The position numbers were made by a program, and so were the translations under genes. The notes below the pieces were generated by a model, which saw only the letters and a list, made by a program, of their open reading frames with translations, made no database searches and had not been told where the DNA came from. From an uncultured Flammeovirgaceae bacterium (lineage in GTDB: Bacteria; Bacteroidota; Bacteroidia; Cytophagales; Cyclobacteriaceae), in contig CAKZYA010000024.1 in assembly GCA_937883755.1 (NCBI GenBank), forward strand, positions 1 to 64,000: a stretch of DNA of 64,000 nucleotides. The letters are read 5' to 3'. Within the stretch, counting starts at the first letter, position 1. Each line of letters begins with the position of its first letter. Positions 37,138 through 46,142 of this stretch are shown here, piece after piece.

Positions 37138-38901
37138 ATGAAACTAGTTTTTAGAAAAAAGATTACTTACATCGCGATGTTTGGCTTGATGCTAAACTCT
37201 ATTGGATGTAATGAAGACAAGTTTTTGGACGTACCCGTAACCGGGCAGCTTTCTGAGACCCAACTGAATAGCCCTGAAGGTTTAGAAGGACTTTTAATCG
37301 GAGTATATTCAGTACTAAATGGAAGAGGCACCGAGTGGATGGGCGGCGCAGAGAACTGGTTATGGGGCAGTATTCGGGGCGGAGATGCTAATAAAGGATC
37401 CGATGCTGGTGACTTCAATTCAATTATTCCTTTTGCCCGTCATGAACAAAACCCAACCAATAACCTTACCAACGACAAGTGGTTTTCTAGTTTTGAGGGG
37501 ATATCTCGGGCGAATACGGTACTAGCTGGTCTAGCTGCAAGCGAAGTGATGTCTGAGGATAGGAAAGTAACAATGGCAGCTGAGGCTCGTTTTCTGCGGG
37601 GGCACTTTTATTTCGAGTTGAGAAAAATTTTCTTGAATATTCCCTGGCTAGATGAGACCCTGACCCAGCCTGAAATTATCGAAGTGCCAAACACAGAAGA
37701 GGTTTGGCCGAATATTGAAGCTGACTTCCAGTTTGCTATGAATAACCTACCCGAAACCCAAGCTGAAGTAGGTCGCCCTAATAAGTGGGCCGCTGCGGTC
37801 TTTCTAGCTCGAACATACATGTATCAAGACAAGTTTAATGAAGCTAAGGTGCTTTACGACGATATCATTGCTAATGGACAGACATCTAATGGGCTCAAAT
37901 ACGGTTTAGTAGAGAATTTTGAAGATGTGTTTCGGGGGACTAATGAAAACCATCAAGAGTCTGTTTTTGCGTTTCAGGCTGCCTCTAATACCGGTAGCAT
38001 AGCTAATACTAACAATGGTATTGCGATGAACTACCCATATAATACTGGCCCAGCGGGTCCAGGTGAGTGCTGTGGATTTTATCAACCTAGCTTTGAGTTA
38101 GTAAACTCGTACCGTACCAGCGCTGATGGGTTACCATTGTTAGATGGTTCATATAACAATGCAGCAAATGCAGTGAAGGATGACTACGGTATTCTCTCAG
38201 CCGATCCGTTTGAGCCTGATCAAGGCCCTCTTGATCCTCGTCTTGACCATTCTATCGGTCGTCGCGGTATTATGTTTCTCGATTGGCAAAAGCATCCTGG
38301 TGATGACTGGATTCGGGATCAAGGCTACGCTGGGCCTTTCACTCAAAAGAAGTACTCTTACTACGAAGCCGATAAAGGAATCTACCAAGATGGTAGTTCT
38401 TGGACTCCTGGTTATCACTCCATCAATTTTATGATTATGCGTTTTTCAGATGTGTTACTAATGGCAGCTGAAGCAGAAATTGAAGTAGGAAGCTTAGAGA
38501 CAGCACGGGAATACGTAAATATGGTGCGTGCCCGGGCGGCTAATAGCTTCGTAATGGATCCTGATACGGAGGGGCCAGCGGCCAACTATGTAATCGGTAC
38601 CTATGATACTCCTTGGACTGGTCAGGATGCAGCTCGTCAGGCCGTTCGCTTTGAACGCAAGCTGGAATTAGCCTTGGAAGGGCAGCGTTTTTTTGATCTA
38701 GTACGTTGGGGCATTGCTGATTCGGAAATGAATGCCTATTTTGATTATGAAGGCACTCGTCTTCAGACGAACTTAGCTGGAGCAGAGTTTACTCCTAACC
38801 AGGATGAATACTTGCCAATTCCACAAGAACAAATTGACCGACAACAAATAGAGGGTTCAGATGGATCTACTAGTGTTCTGATACAGAACCCAGGGTACTA
38901 A
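37138..38901 (+). CDS. SusD/RagB-family surface lipoprotein (second of tandem pair)
   Basis: 587 residues. The lipobox ends in Cys24 (LNSIGCNEDKFLD). It shares ARFLRGHFYFELRK, TPGYHSINFMIMRFSDVLLMAAEAEIE and FERKLELALEGQRFFDLVRWG with the first SusD. The vicinal cysteines C311-C312 in GECCGFYQPSFEL are kept. It pairs with the SusC encoded 28 bases upstream. A terminator follows. Confidence 0.95.
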   Translation: MKLVFRKKITYIAMFGLMLNSIGCNEDKFLDVPVTGQLSETQLNSPEGLEGLLIGVYSVLNGRGTEWMGGAENWLWGSIRGGDANKGSDAGDFNSIIPFARHEQNPTNNLTNDKWFSSFEGISRANTVLAGLAASEVMSEDRKVTMAAEARFLRGHFYFELRKIFLNIPWLDETLTQPEIIEVPNTEEVWPNIEADFQFAMNNLPETQAEVGRPNKWAAAVFLARTYMYQDKFNEAKVLYDDIIANGQTSNGLKYGLVENFEDVFRGTNENHQESVFAFQAASNTGSIANTNNGIAMNYPYNTGPAGPGECCGFYQPSFELVNSYRTSADGLPLLDGSYNNAANAVKDDYGILSADPFEPDQGPLDPRLDHSIGRRGIMFLDWQKHPGDDWIRDQGYAGPFTQKKYSYYEADKGIYQDGSSWTPGYHSINFMIMRFSDVLLMAAEAEIEVGSLETAREYVNMVRARAANSFVMDPDTEGPAANYVIGTYDTPWTGQDAARQAVRFERKLELALEGQRFFDLVRWGIADSEMNAYFDYEGTRLQTNLAGAEFTPNQDEYLPIPQEQIDRQQIEGSDGSTSVLIQNPGY

Positions 38902-39201
38902 ATAATCGTTGTTACTACTTCAGTATGAAAATAGGCTAGGCTTTCGTCTGGCCTATTTTTATCTAATAACCACTGCTAGCACTTCAAATTCATCTCTAGT
39001 AGCGAACACTTTGTTGAAGCAATTATCGCACAATAAGAATAGGTAATACTAGCTAATCTTAGAACTAGTGCTTTAGATTCACTACAAGCAATGGGAAATC
39101 AAAAAGAAGTATTGACTTGAAAAACAAAGAAAACCCACCAAGTAAGAAATAATGAGGAGCGCAGCGAAAGATTATTGCTAACCAAGACTATTTAGCTGTA
39201 A
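38902..39201. other. Intergenic region before the FG-GAP genes
   Basis: Contains the susD terminator and then about 240 bases with no gene that I can support. A nine-codon frame at 39152 (ATGAGGAGCGCAGCG, ending TAA) is too short to call. Confidence 0.5.
38929..38961 (+). terminator. Intrinsic terminator of the second susCD pair
   Basis: AAATAGGC ... GCCTATTT stem with an inner AG/CT pair across a one-base mismatch, ending in five T. Confidence 0.8.
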
Positions 39202-42200
39202 ATGAAACTAGTCAGTCATATTATTATTGTGGGGGTTGTATTGTTGGTTGCTTGTGCTACTGATCAACAACCACTTTTTCAATTAATCTCCCCCGAGTAC
39301 TCTAATGTTCACTTTTCTAATCGTATTGCTGAGAACGATACATTTAACATACTAAGTGAAGAGTATATTTATAATGGTGGAGGGGTAGGCATTGGTGATT
39401 TCAATAACGATGGACTAGCGGACATCTACTTTACTGGAAATTCAGTTGATAACGCGCTGTATCTCAATCGAGGTGAGATGAAGTTTGAGGATATTACCCA
39501 AGTGGCTGATGTAGCTGGGGAGGAACGCTGGTGCTCGGGAGTAGCATTAGTCGATATCAATCAAGATGGTTGGTTAGATATTTACGCTTCAGCTACTTTA
39601 AAAAGAGATTCTATCAATCGAAAAAATCTGTTATACATCAATAATGGTCTGAACGATGAAGATATTCCTACTTTCACTGAATCAGCAGCGAAATACGGTA
39701 TAGATGATACTGGGCATACTACCCAAGCCACCTTTTTTGACTATGATCTGGATGGTGATCTAGATATGTATCTGCTAACTAACACAATCAAAAACCGCTT
39801 GCCAACCAGTTATCGGGAAAAAATGACTGATGGCTCAGCTCCTAACAACGACCGCTTTTATCGGAACGATGGAGGGCATTTTGTCAACGTATCTAAAGAA
39901 GTAGGAATCACGATTGAGGGTTTCGGCTTAGGCGTTACCGTATCAGATATTAACCTGGATGGCTGGCCAGATATTTACATCACCAATGATTATCTGTCCA
40001 ATGATCTGCTCTACGTCAACAACCAAGATGGAACATTTACCAATCAGGTGGGGAAGTACCTAAGACACCAAAGTTTTTCGGCAATGGGTTCAGATGTAGT
40101 AGACTTTAATAATGACGGCTTGGTAGATATTGTTGCGCTGGATATGCTGCCAGAGAATAATCTGCGCCAGAAGCAGATGAAGGGCGCAAGTAATTACACC
40201 ACATACATTAACAATGAACGCTACGGCTTTGAGTATCAGTATGTGCGTAATACCTTACAACTGAACCAGGGGTTTACCCCTGAAGGACATCCGGTTTTTA
40301 GTGAGATTGGGCAACTGGCTGGGGTGTATCAGACTGACTGGAGTTGGACCCCGCTGATGGCTGATTTTGATAATGATGGCTATAAAGATCTTATTATCAC
40401 CAACGGTTTCCCTCGTGATGTTACTGATCGGGATTTTGCCAATTTCCGAGCGGGGCCAGGTGGCGGAGTAGCTACTCCAGCGCAGATGATGGACTCCATC
40501 CCGATAGTGAAAATATCGAACTATGCTTACCATAATAGCGGTGCTGACCATAGCCAGGGTCTGACATTTACTGACCAAACTGAAGCCTGGGGCATGTCTC
40601 GTCCATCTTTCTCAAATGGTGCTGCTTACGCCGATTTGGACAATGATGGCGACCTAGATGTTGTAGTGAATAATATTAACGATAGTGCCTTTGTCTACCG
40701 CAATCAGCTATACGAAAACGAGCGTGATGAGCATAATTTTCTTCGCGTTGCTTTAGAGGGAAGCGAAATAAACCCGCAGGGAATTGGAGCTAAAATATTG
40801 ATCCGTTACGGAGAGGGAGAAGTGCAGTACGTAGAAAATGTGCGTTACCGAGGTTATCTCTCTACTATGGAAGAGCAACAGCACTTTGGGCTAGGCGAGT
40901 ATAGTGCGGTAGATTCTTTACTAATAATTTGGCCGGATGGTAAACGTCAGTTGTTACTAGGTATTCTAGCTAACCAGACCGTGACACTGGCGTATTCTGA
41001 TGCTCAAGAGGTGAGTAGTCAGGATATTAACCAGGAGATTATTCCTTCTGCTTCAGCTCGTGCGCTTTTCAGAGAAGCGGCTGAAAATTATGGTATTCAG
41101 TTTGAACACCAGGAGCAGGATATGATCGACTTTAATTGGCAACGCACCATTCCTCATAAACTTACCCAAAACGGACCGGGGATTGCTGTAGGCGATGTGA
41201 ATGGTGATGACTTAGATGATTTTTACATAGCCGGTTCAGCTAACCAATCAGGAACTCTGTTTTTACAAACGACAGATGGAGTATTTAGTCTAACAATACC
41301 AAAAATTGATTCGGCAAGTGAAGAACTAGGAGTGCTATTGTTTGATGTCGATGGTGATGACGATCTTGACTTGTATGCGGTTAGTGGTAGCTACGAATTC
41401 CAGTCCGGAAGTGAGGAGTTACAGGATAAACTTTATCGTAATGATGGCCAGGGACAGTTTACGTTAGATCAAACTGCTCTACCAGAGATGCTTACCAGTG
41501 GCTCCTGCGTAAAAGCGGCGGACTATGACCAAGACGGTGATTTAGATTTATTCGTGGGCGGACGAGTAATTCCCGGAAGCTACCCGATACCTCCGGCCAG
41601 TTATCTACTTCGCAACGAGAGGGGGACGTTTAGCAACGTAACGGCTGATCTTGTTCCTGAACTGGATAGTCTGGGAATGGTCACTGATGCTTTGTGGACG
41701 GATGTGGATAATGATGGACTAATTGATCTCTTAATCGTAGGAGAATGGATGCCAATTACCTTATTCAAGAATACGGGCAATGGTTTTGAGAATGCTACCA
41801 CTTCCACTGGCATAGCGGATAAAGTCGGCTGGTGGAATAGTCTTACCGCTGGCGATTTTGACAGTGATGGCGACATCGACTACGTAGCGGGTAATTTGGG
41901 ACTAAACACCAGCTACCGAGGCACCGAAGAGCATCCGCTGAGTATATACGCTAACGACTTTGATAACAATGGTAGCATTGACCCAGTACTGGTTACTTAC
42001 AAAAAAGATGAAGCGGGGCAATTGTCTCCTTTTCCAGTACATTCTAAAGACGATTTTACCTCGCAGCTCCTGCCTATCCGCCAGCGGTTTCCTAGTTACG
42101 AAAAGTATGGCCTAGCGACTATCAGTACTGTTTTTTCGGAAGGAGAACTAAGCAGTGGCATCGCCTACCACGCTACTCATCTGGCGAGTAGCTACATTGA

Positions 42201-42768
42201 AAATCAGGGAGGCGGTACGTTTACGATAACGGCGTTACCCACTGAAGCTCAGTTTGCCCCACTCTTCGGAATGTTAGCCCGGGATATTAACCAGGACGGA
42301 CACTTGGATATTCTCGCTGTAGGAAATAATTATGCTACTGAGATCGCTACCGGACGCTACGATGCTCTTAACGGACTGTACTTGGAAGGAGATGGGCAGG
42401 GTAATTTCATATCACAATCTTTGAATGAGAGCGGATGGTACGTACCCGGCGATGCTAAAGGGTTGGCGGAGCTACGGGGTGGCAACGGGGAAAGTGTATT
42501 CTTAGTGACCCAGAACCAGGATAGTCTATTGGTTTTTGCAAATTCATCGGCTAAGGAATTAAATCCAGTCATTCAGCTACAGCCAATGGATAGTTGGGCA
42601 AAAGTGGAACTAGCCAACGGTACTACCGTGAAACAAGAATTTTACTACGGTTCAACCTATCTTTCCCAAGCTACCCGTCGTATTACATTGCCAAGTACCG
42701 CTGTAAGTGTCATCATCTATGATTTTAAGGGAAACAGCCGAACTATTAATTTAGAGCCAGCCGGATGA
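39202..42768 (+). CDS. FG-GAP/VCBS repeat lipoprotein with ASPIC/UnbV domain
   Basis: 1188 residues. The lipobox ends in Cys18 (LLVACATDQQ). At least seven FG-GAP/VCBS blades with Ca-binding DxDxDG-type motifs are visible before residue 510 (DFNNDGLADIY, DINQDGWLDIY, DLDGDLDMYLL, DINLDGWPDIY, DFNNDGLVDIV, DFDNDGYKDLI, DLDNDGDLDVV). Then comes an ASPIC/UnbV domain at about 510-600 (GIGAKILIRYGEGEVQYVE), followed by a second set of blades to the C-terminus. Such surface beta-propellers are frequent partners of SusC/SusD in Bacteroidota, presumably binding ligand or protein. It overlaps the next gene by ATGA. Confidence 0.9.
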   Translation: MKLVSHIIIVGVVLLVACATDQQPLFQLISPEYSNVHFSNRIAENDTFNILSEEYIYNGGGVGIGDFNNDGLADIYFTGNSVDNALYLNRGEMKFEDITQVADVAGEERWCSGVALVDINQDGWLDIYASATLKRDSINRKNLLYINNGLNDEDIPTFTESAAKYGIDDTGHTTQATFFDYDLDGDLDMYLLTNTIKNRLPTSYREKMTDGSAPNNDRFYRNDGGHFVNVSKEVGITIEGFGLGVTVSDINLDGWPDIYITNDYLSNDLLYVNNQDGTFTNQVGKYLRHQSFSAMGSDVVDFNNDGLVDIVALDMLPENNLRQKQMKGASNYTTYINNERYGFEYQYVRNTLQLNQGFTPEGHPVFSEIGQLAGVYQTDWSWTPLMADFDNDGYKDLIITNGFPRDVTDRDFANFRAGPGGGVATPAQMMDSIPIVKISNYAYHNSGADHSQGLTFTDQTEAWGMSRPSFSNGAAYADLDNDGDLDVVVNNINDSAFVYRNQLYENERDEHNFLRVALEGSEINPQGIGAKILIRYGEGEVQYVENVRYRGYLSTMEEQQHFGLGEYSAVDSLLIIWPDGKRQLLLGILANQTVTLAYSDAQEVSSQDINQEIIPSASARALFREAAENYGIQFEHQEQDMIDFNWQRTIPHKLTQNGPGIAVGDVNGDDLDDFYIAGSANQSGTLFLQTTDGVFSLTIPKIDSASEELGVLLFDVDGDDDLDLYAVSGSYEFQSGSEELQDKLYRNDGQGQFTLDQTALPEMLTSGSCVKAADYDQDGDLDLFVGGRVIPGSYPIPPASYLLRNERGTFSNVTADLVPELDSLGMVTDALWTDVDNDGLIDLLIVGEWMPITLFKNTGNGFENATTSTGIADKVGWWNSLTAGDFDSDGDIDYVAGNLGLNTSYRGTEEHPLSIYANDFDNNGSIDPVLVTYKKDEAGQLSPFPVHSKDDFTSQLLPIRQRFPSYEKYGLATISTVFSEGELSSGIAYHATHLASSYIENQGGGTFTITALPTEAQFAPLFGMLARDINQDGHLDILAVGNNYATEIATGRYDALNGLYLEGDGQGNFISQSLNESGWYVPGDAKGLAELRGGNGESVFLVTQNQDSLLVFANSSAKELNPVIQLQPMDSWAKVELANGTTVKQEFYYGSTYLSQATRRITLPSTAVSVIIYDFKGNSRTINLEPAG

Positions 42769-44456
42769 GCATTTTGCGGATTTGGGTGGGACTGATCATT
42801 TTACTAGCAGGTTGTAGTAGAACTGAACAGCCTGTGCAGTTTGAAGCGGTGAGAGCACCTGCTTCCGTGTTTTCTCATCCCGACAGTACAACGCATCTTA
42901 CCGGAGAACAACTCGCGTACCGCTACTGTCAGACTTGTCATGCTTTTCCCGAACCAGGTTTATTACCCAAAACCATCTGGGCGGAGAGCGTTTTACCCCG
43001 CATGGGGCACCGATTGGGTATTCGGGCTAATGCTCAGGAACCTTACCAAGGGCTATCCATGTACGACGATTATCTGGTGCGGCAAGCTGGAATCTTTCCT
43101 GACGAACCTCAATTATCAGAAGGCAGTTGGCAAAAGCTGGTAAGTTACTACCAGCAGCAAGCTCCTGACAGTCTCTCAGCAACTCCCCTCTCCCGGGTAG
43201 ATACAGCACTAACCCAATTTCAAATCCACCCGGTTCGACTCTCTACGCAAACGATACCCACCACTACCTTAACCCATATTAACACTATTACCGGACACCT
43301 TTGGCTAGGTGATGCCCGAGGTATGTTGTACAAAATTGACCAGCGATCTGCTATTATAAACTCGAGTTCTGAAGAGAGAACAAATATTCCCCTTTTGAAA
43401 GAGAGCCTGCCTCGGAATCGTTCCGAGGGAGGGAGGAGGATTTATTCAAAACATTCCGTACTCGATTCAATCCAACTAGATAGCCCGCCCTCGGATATTC
43501 ACCTTCAATCGGATGGTACTCATCAAGTGCTAACGATGGGAATCATGAACCCCTCTGACCAGATAACAGGAAAGCTATGGCAAGGTGGTAGCCAAGATAG
43601 TTTGTGGCAACTGATTTCCACTGATTTGCGACGACCAGTACACTTCAAGCCCACCAACTTTGGTGAGGGGAAAATGTCAGGTTGGCTAGTCGCTGAATTT
43701 GGTAATTACTTGGGTCAGTTAGCTTACTACGAAACCATACCAGGGAAGGGTGCTCAAAAACAAGTTCTGATGGATAGCCCCGGCACCAGGAAAGTAGAAA
43801 TTGCTGACGTAGATCAGAATGGACTGATCGATGTGACCGCGTTGGTAGCTCAAGGTGATGAACGTATCATCATCTGGTACAATCAGGGCGATGGACAGTA
43901 CAAGCCACAAGTACTGCTGCGCTTTCCCCCGGTATACGGTTCCAGTTATTTTGAACTGGCTGACTTTAATCAGGACGGACGATTGGATATACTGTATACC
44001 AATGGCGATAATGCTGACTATTCTACTGTGCTTAAACCCTACCACGGTATTCGTATCTTTCTACAATCAGCCGAAGGGAAATTTGAGGAAGGCTACTTTC
44101 TAGCTATGCCCGGAGCTTCCAAAGCAGTAGCCCGCGACTTCGACCAAGACGGTGACCTGGATATCGCTGCTATCTCATTTTTCCCAGATTTTGAGCAAAC
44201 TCCCGAGCGAGGATTTATGTACCTGGAAAATCAATCCTCAGGTAAATTACTCAGCTTCATCGCTCAGACCTTTCCCGAAGCGGCTTACGGTCACTGGCTA
44301 ACGATGGATGCTGGAGATACCGACCAGGATGGCGACCTGGATATTGTATTAGGTTCATTTGTCTTACCACCCTCGCCCGTCCCAGATTCGCTGAGTGAAC
44401 TTTGGATGAAGAACGGACCACACTATATGGTGTTGGAGAATAATACAAATCAGTAG
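42765..44456 (+). CDS. FG-GAP repeat lipoprotein with c-type-haem CxxCH motif
   Basis: 563 residues. The lipobox ends in Cys17 (ILLAGCSRTEQ). A cytochrome-like segment follows with C55-Q-T-C58-H59 in YRYCQTCHAFPEPGLLP; a downstream Met (VLPRMGHRLG) could be the axial ligand. The C-terminal half has four FG-GAP blades (DVDQNGLIDVT, DFNQDGRLDIL, DFDQDGDLDIA, DTDQDGDLDIV). The start overlaps the preceding FG-GAP gene by ATGA, so the two are translationally coupled. I read it as a surface lipoprotein joining an electron-carrier-like head to a beta-propeller; haem attachment is inferred from the motif only. Confidence 0.85.
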   Translation: MSILRIWVGLIILLAGCSRTEQPVQFEAVRAPASVFSHPDSTTHLTGEQLAYRYCQTCHAFPEPGLLPKTIWAESVLPRMGHRLGIRANAQEPYQGLSMYDDYLVRQAGIFPDEPQLSEGSWQKLVSYYQQQAPDSLSATPLSRVDTALTQFQIHPVRLSTQTIPTTTLTHINTITGHLWLGDARGMLYKIDQRSAIINSSSEERTNIPLLKESLPRNRSEGGRRIYSKHSVLDSIQLDSPPSDIHLQSDGTHQVLTMGIMNPSDQITGKLWQGGSQDSLWQLISTDLRRPVHFKPTNFGEGKMSGWLVAEFGNYLGQLAYYETIPGKGAQKQVLMDSPGTRKVEIADVDQNGLIDVTALVAQGDERIIIWYNQGDGQYKPQVLLRFPPVYGSSYFELADFNQDGRLDILYTNGDNADYSTVLKPYHGIRIFLQSAEGKFEEGYFLAMPGASKAVARDFDQDGDLDIAAISFFPDFEQTPERGFMYLENQSSGKLLSFIAQTFPEAAYGHWLTMDAGDTDQDGDLDIVLGSFVLPPSPVPDSLSELWMKNGPHYMVLENNTNQ

Positions 44457-44477
44457 AATAATCAAAGATCTTAGGTG

Positions 44478-46124
44478 CTACTGAATTGCCTGGTACTCAA
44501 AAATAAACTTAACCGCGATGGAGCCTTCCCCTACCGCTGAAGCTACCCGCTTGACCGACTTGCTACGAACGTCGCCTACTGCGAACACTCCGGGTAGGCT
44601 GGTTTCTAACAGAAATGGATCCCGGGTAGTAATATGCCAACTACCAGCCTGCTTCAAAGCACTTCCCGTCAGGATAAATCCTTGGTCGTCCAGCGCGATT
44701 ACATCCTGTAGCCATTGAGTGCGCGGCTCTGCTCCGATAAAGGTAAACAGGGCTTTAATGGGGAGTTGTTTTTGCTCTTTGGCCTGATTATTCTGAATAA
44801 TTACTTCCTCCAAAAACCTTTCTCCATCTAATCCAACTACTTCGGTATGAGACAGCACTGTGATATTATCAGTACGCTCAATACGATCTATAAGGTAGCG
44901 AGACATACTACTGACCAAACTCTCTCGTCGGATGACGATGTATACTTTTTGGGCATGACTCGCTAAGAAGATAGCTGCCTGCCCGGCTGAATTACCGCCT
45001 CCGACCACCATTATCGGTTCGTTATAACATAATTGAGCTTCGGTCTGGGTAGCGGCGTAATATACACCTTGACCTTCGTACTTAGGTAGATTCGCTATTG
45101 GTAACTTACGATAGCGGGCTCCGGTAGCGATAATAATGTTTTGGGCTGCCACTTCTTCACCATCCGCTAATTGAATAATATAATGTCCGACCTCTTTCCT
45201 TAGCTGAGTGGCCGCTTGCGAAACTACAATACGAGCTCCGAATTTCTGCGCTTGGGCAACCGCTCGGTTAGCCAGCTCCGCTCCGGAAAGCCCTGACGGA
45301 AAACCTAAGTAGTTTTCAATCTTAGACGAAGTACCCGCTTGCCCTCCGGTAGATACCGCTTCTAACGTCAGCGTAGCAAGCCCCTCCGAAGCACCGTAGA
45401 CTGAAGCGGCTAACCCTCCGGGACCAGCTCCAACCACGATTAAATCCACCATTTCCCCCGAGGTAATCGTTCGGTTCAAGCCTAATCGGCGGGTGAGATC
45501 ACTATCGGTAGGATTTCTGAGTACCTCCTTTCCTTGCCAGATAACGATGGGCGTATCCTGAGGGGCAACATGGAAAGTTGTTAACAGTACTTCGGCTTGT
45601 GTGTCCTGTTCTACGTCAATCCACTGATGAGGCAGCTGATTTCGGGCAGCAAACGCTCGTAGCCGCTGCGTATCGCTAGAAAAGCGCGAGCCGACAATCT
45701 TTAGGGCTGAGGTAGCTGCATTACCTCGTAAAATCTCGCGACGCATAAGAAACGCATTGAGCACTAGCTCACTGATTTGAGGGTTGGTAGCAATAATCTC
45801 GCGCAACTTATCCGAAGAAATTCTCAGTACACTACCGGCTTGCTGCACACGGGCGGTAAGAAACGCAGTTTGCCCAGTTAACAGACTAATTTCTCCTAAA
45901 AACTGCCCATCGGTACGAACTGCTAATATTTCTGGATTCGTATCTACGTTGCTAATAATTTCCAAAGCACCGTTGATGACTACAAACCAGTCATAGTCCT
46001 TATCACCTACTTGGAAGAGAATATCGTCTACTTCGGTAGGCTGCACTTCACCGTATTGCTGCAATTGTTCAATCTGAGACTGGAGCAGGGTAGGATAGGC
46101 TATACTTTCGTCAATCGTGCTCAT
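44478..46124 (-). CDS. CNMP-domain / thioredoxin-like / thioredoxin-reductase-like fusion flavoprotein
   Basis: 548 residues. An N-terminal cyclic-nucleotide-binding-type beta-roll (about 20-135, FLGEISLL) lacks the usual cassette arginine. A thioredoxin-like linker domain spans 140-215 (LKIVGSRFSSDTQRL). An FAD/NAD(P)H domain spans 225-548 with GAGPGG at 232-237, GGGNSAG at 375-381 and the C-terminal FAVGDVRS. Where thioredoxin reductases have CxTC before the second nucleotide site, this protein has TQTEAQLC, so it cannot do normal disulfide exchange there. It lies 18 bases downstream of an FtsX-type gene. Confidence 0.88.
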   Translation of the reverse strand: MSTIDESIAYPTLLQSQIEQLQQYGEVQPTEVDDILFQVGDKDYDWFVVINGALEIISNVDTNPEILAVRTDGQFLGEISLLTGQTAFLTARVQQAGSVLRISSDKLREIIATNPQISELVLNAFLMRREILRGNAATSALKIVGSRFSSDTQRLRAFAARNQLPHQWIDVEQDTQAEVLLTTFHVAPQDTPIVIWQGKEVLRNPTDSDLTRRLGLNRTITSGEMVDLIVVGAGPGGLAASVYGASEGLATLTLEAVSTGGQAGTSSKIENYLGFPSGLSGAELANRAVAQAQKFGARIVVSQAATQLRKEVGHYIIQLADGEEVAAQNIIIATGARYRKLPIANLPKYEGQGVYYAATQTEAQLCYNEPIMVVGGGNSAGQAAIFLASHAQKVYIVIRRESLVSSMSRYLIDRIERTDNITVLSHTEVVGLDGERFLEEVIIQNNQAKEQKQLPIKALFTFIGAEPRTQWLQDVIALDDQGFILTGSALKQAGSWHITTRDPFLLETSLPGVFAVGDVRSKSVKRVASAVGEGSIAVKFIFEYQAIQ

Positions 46125-46142
46125 TCGTGTTTAGTGTAGTAG

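Noticed and set aside
38180-38434. Overlapping sense and antisense frames inside the second susD
   Set aside because: Shadows of a conserved SusD reading frame; residues look like translated off-frame sequence.
39152-39181. Nine-codon frame starting ATGAGGAGC with a purine-rich run
   Set aside because: Too short to judge, no start-site context, no conserved partner; could equally be chance.
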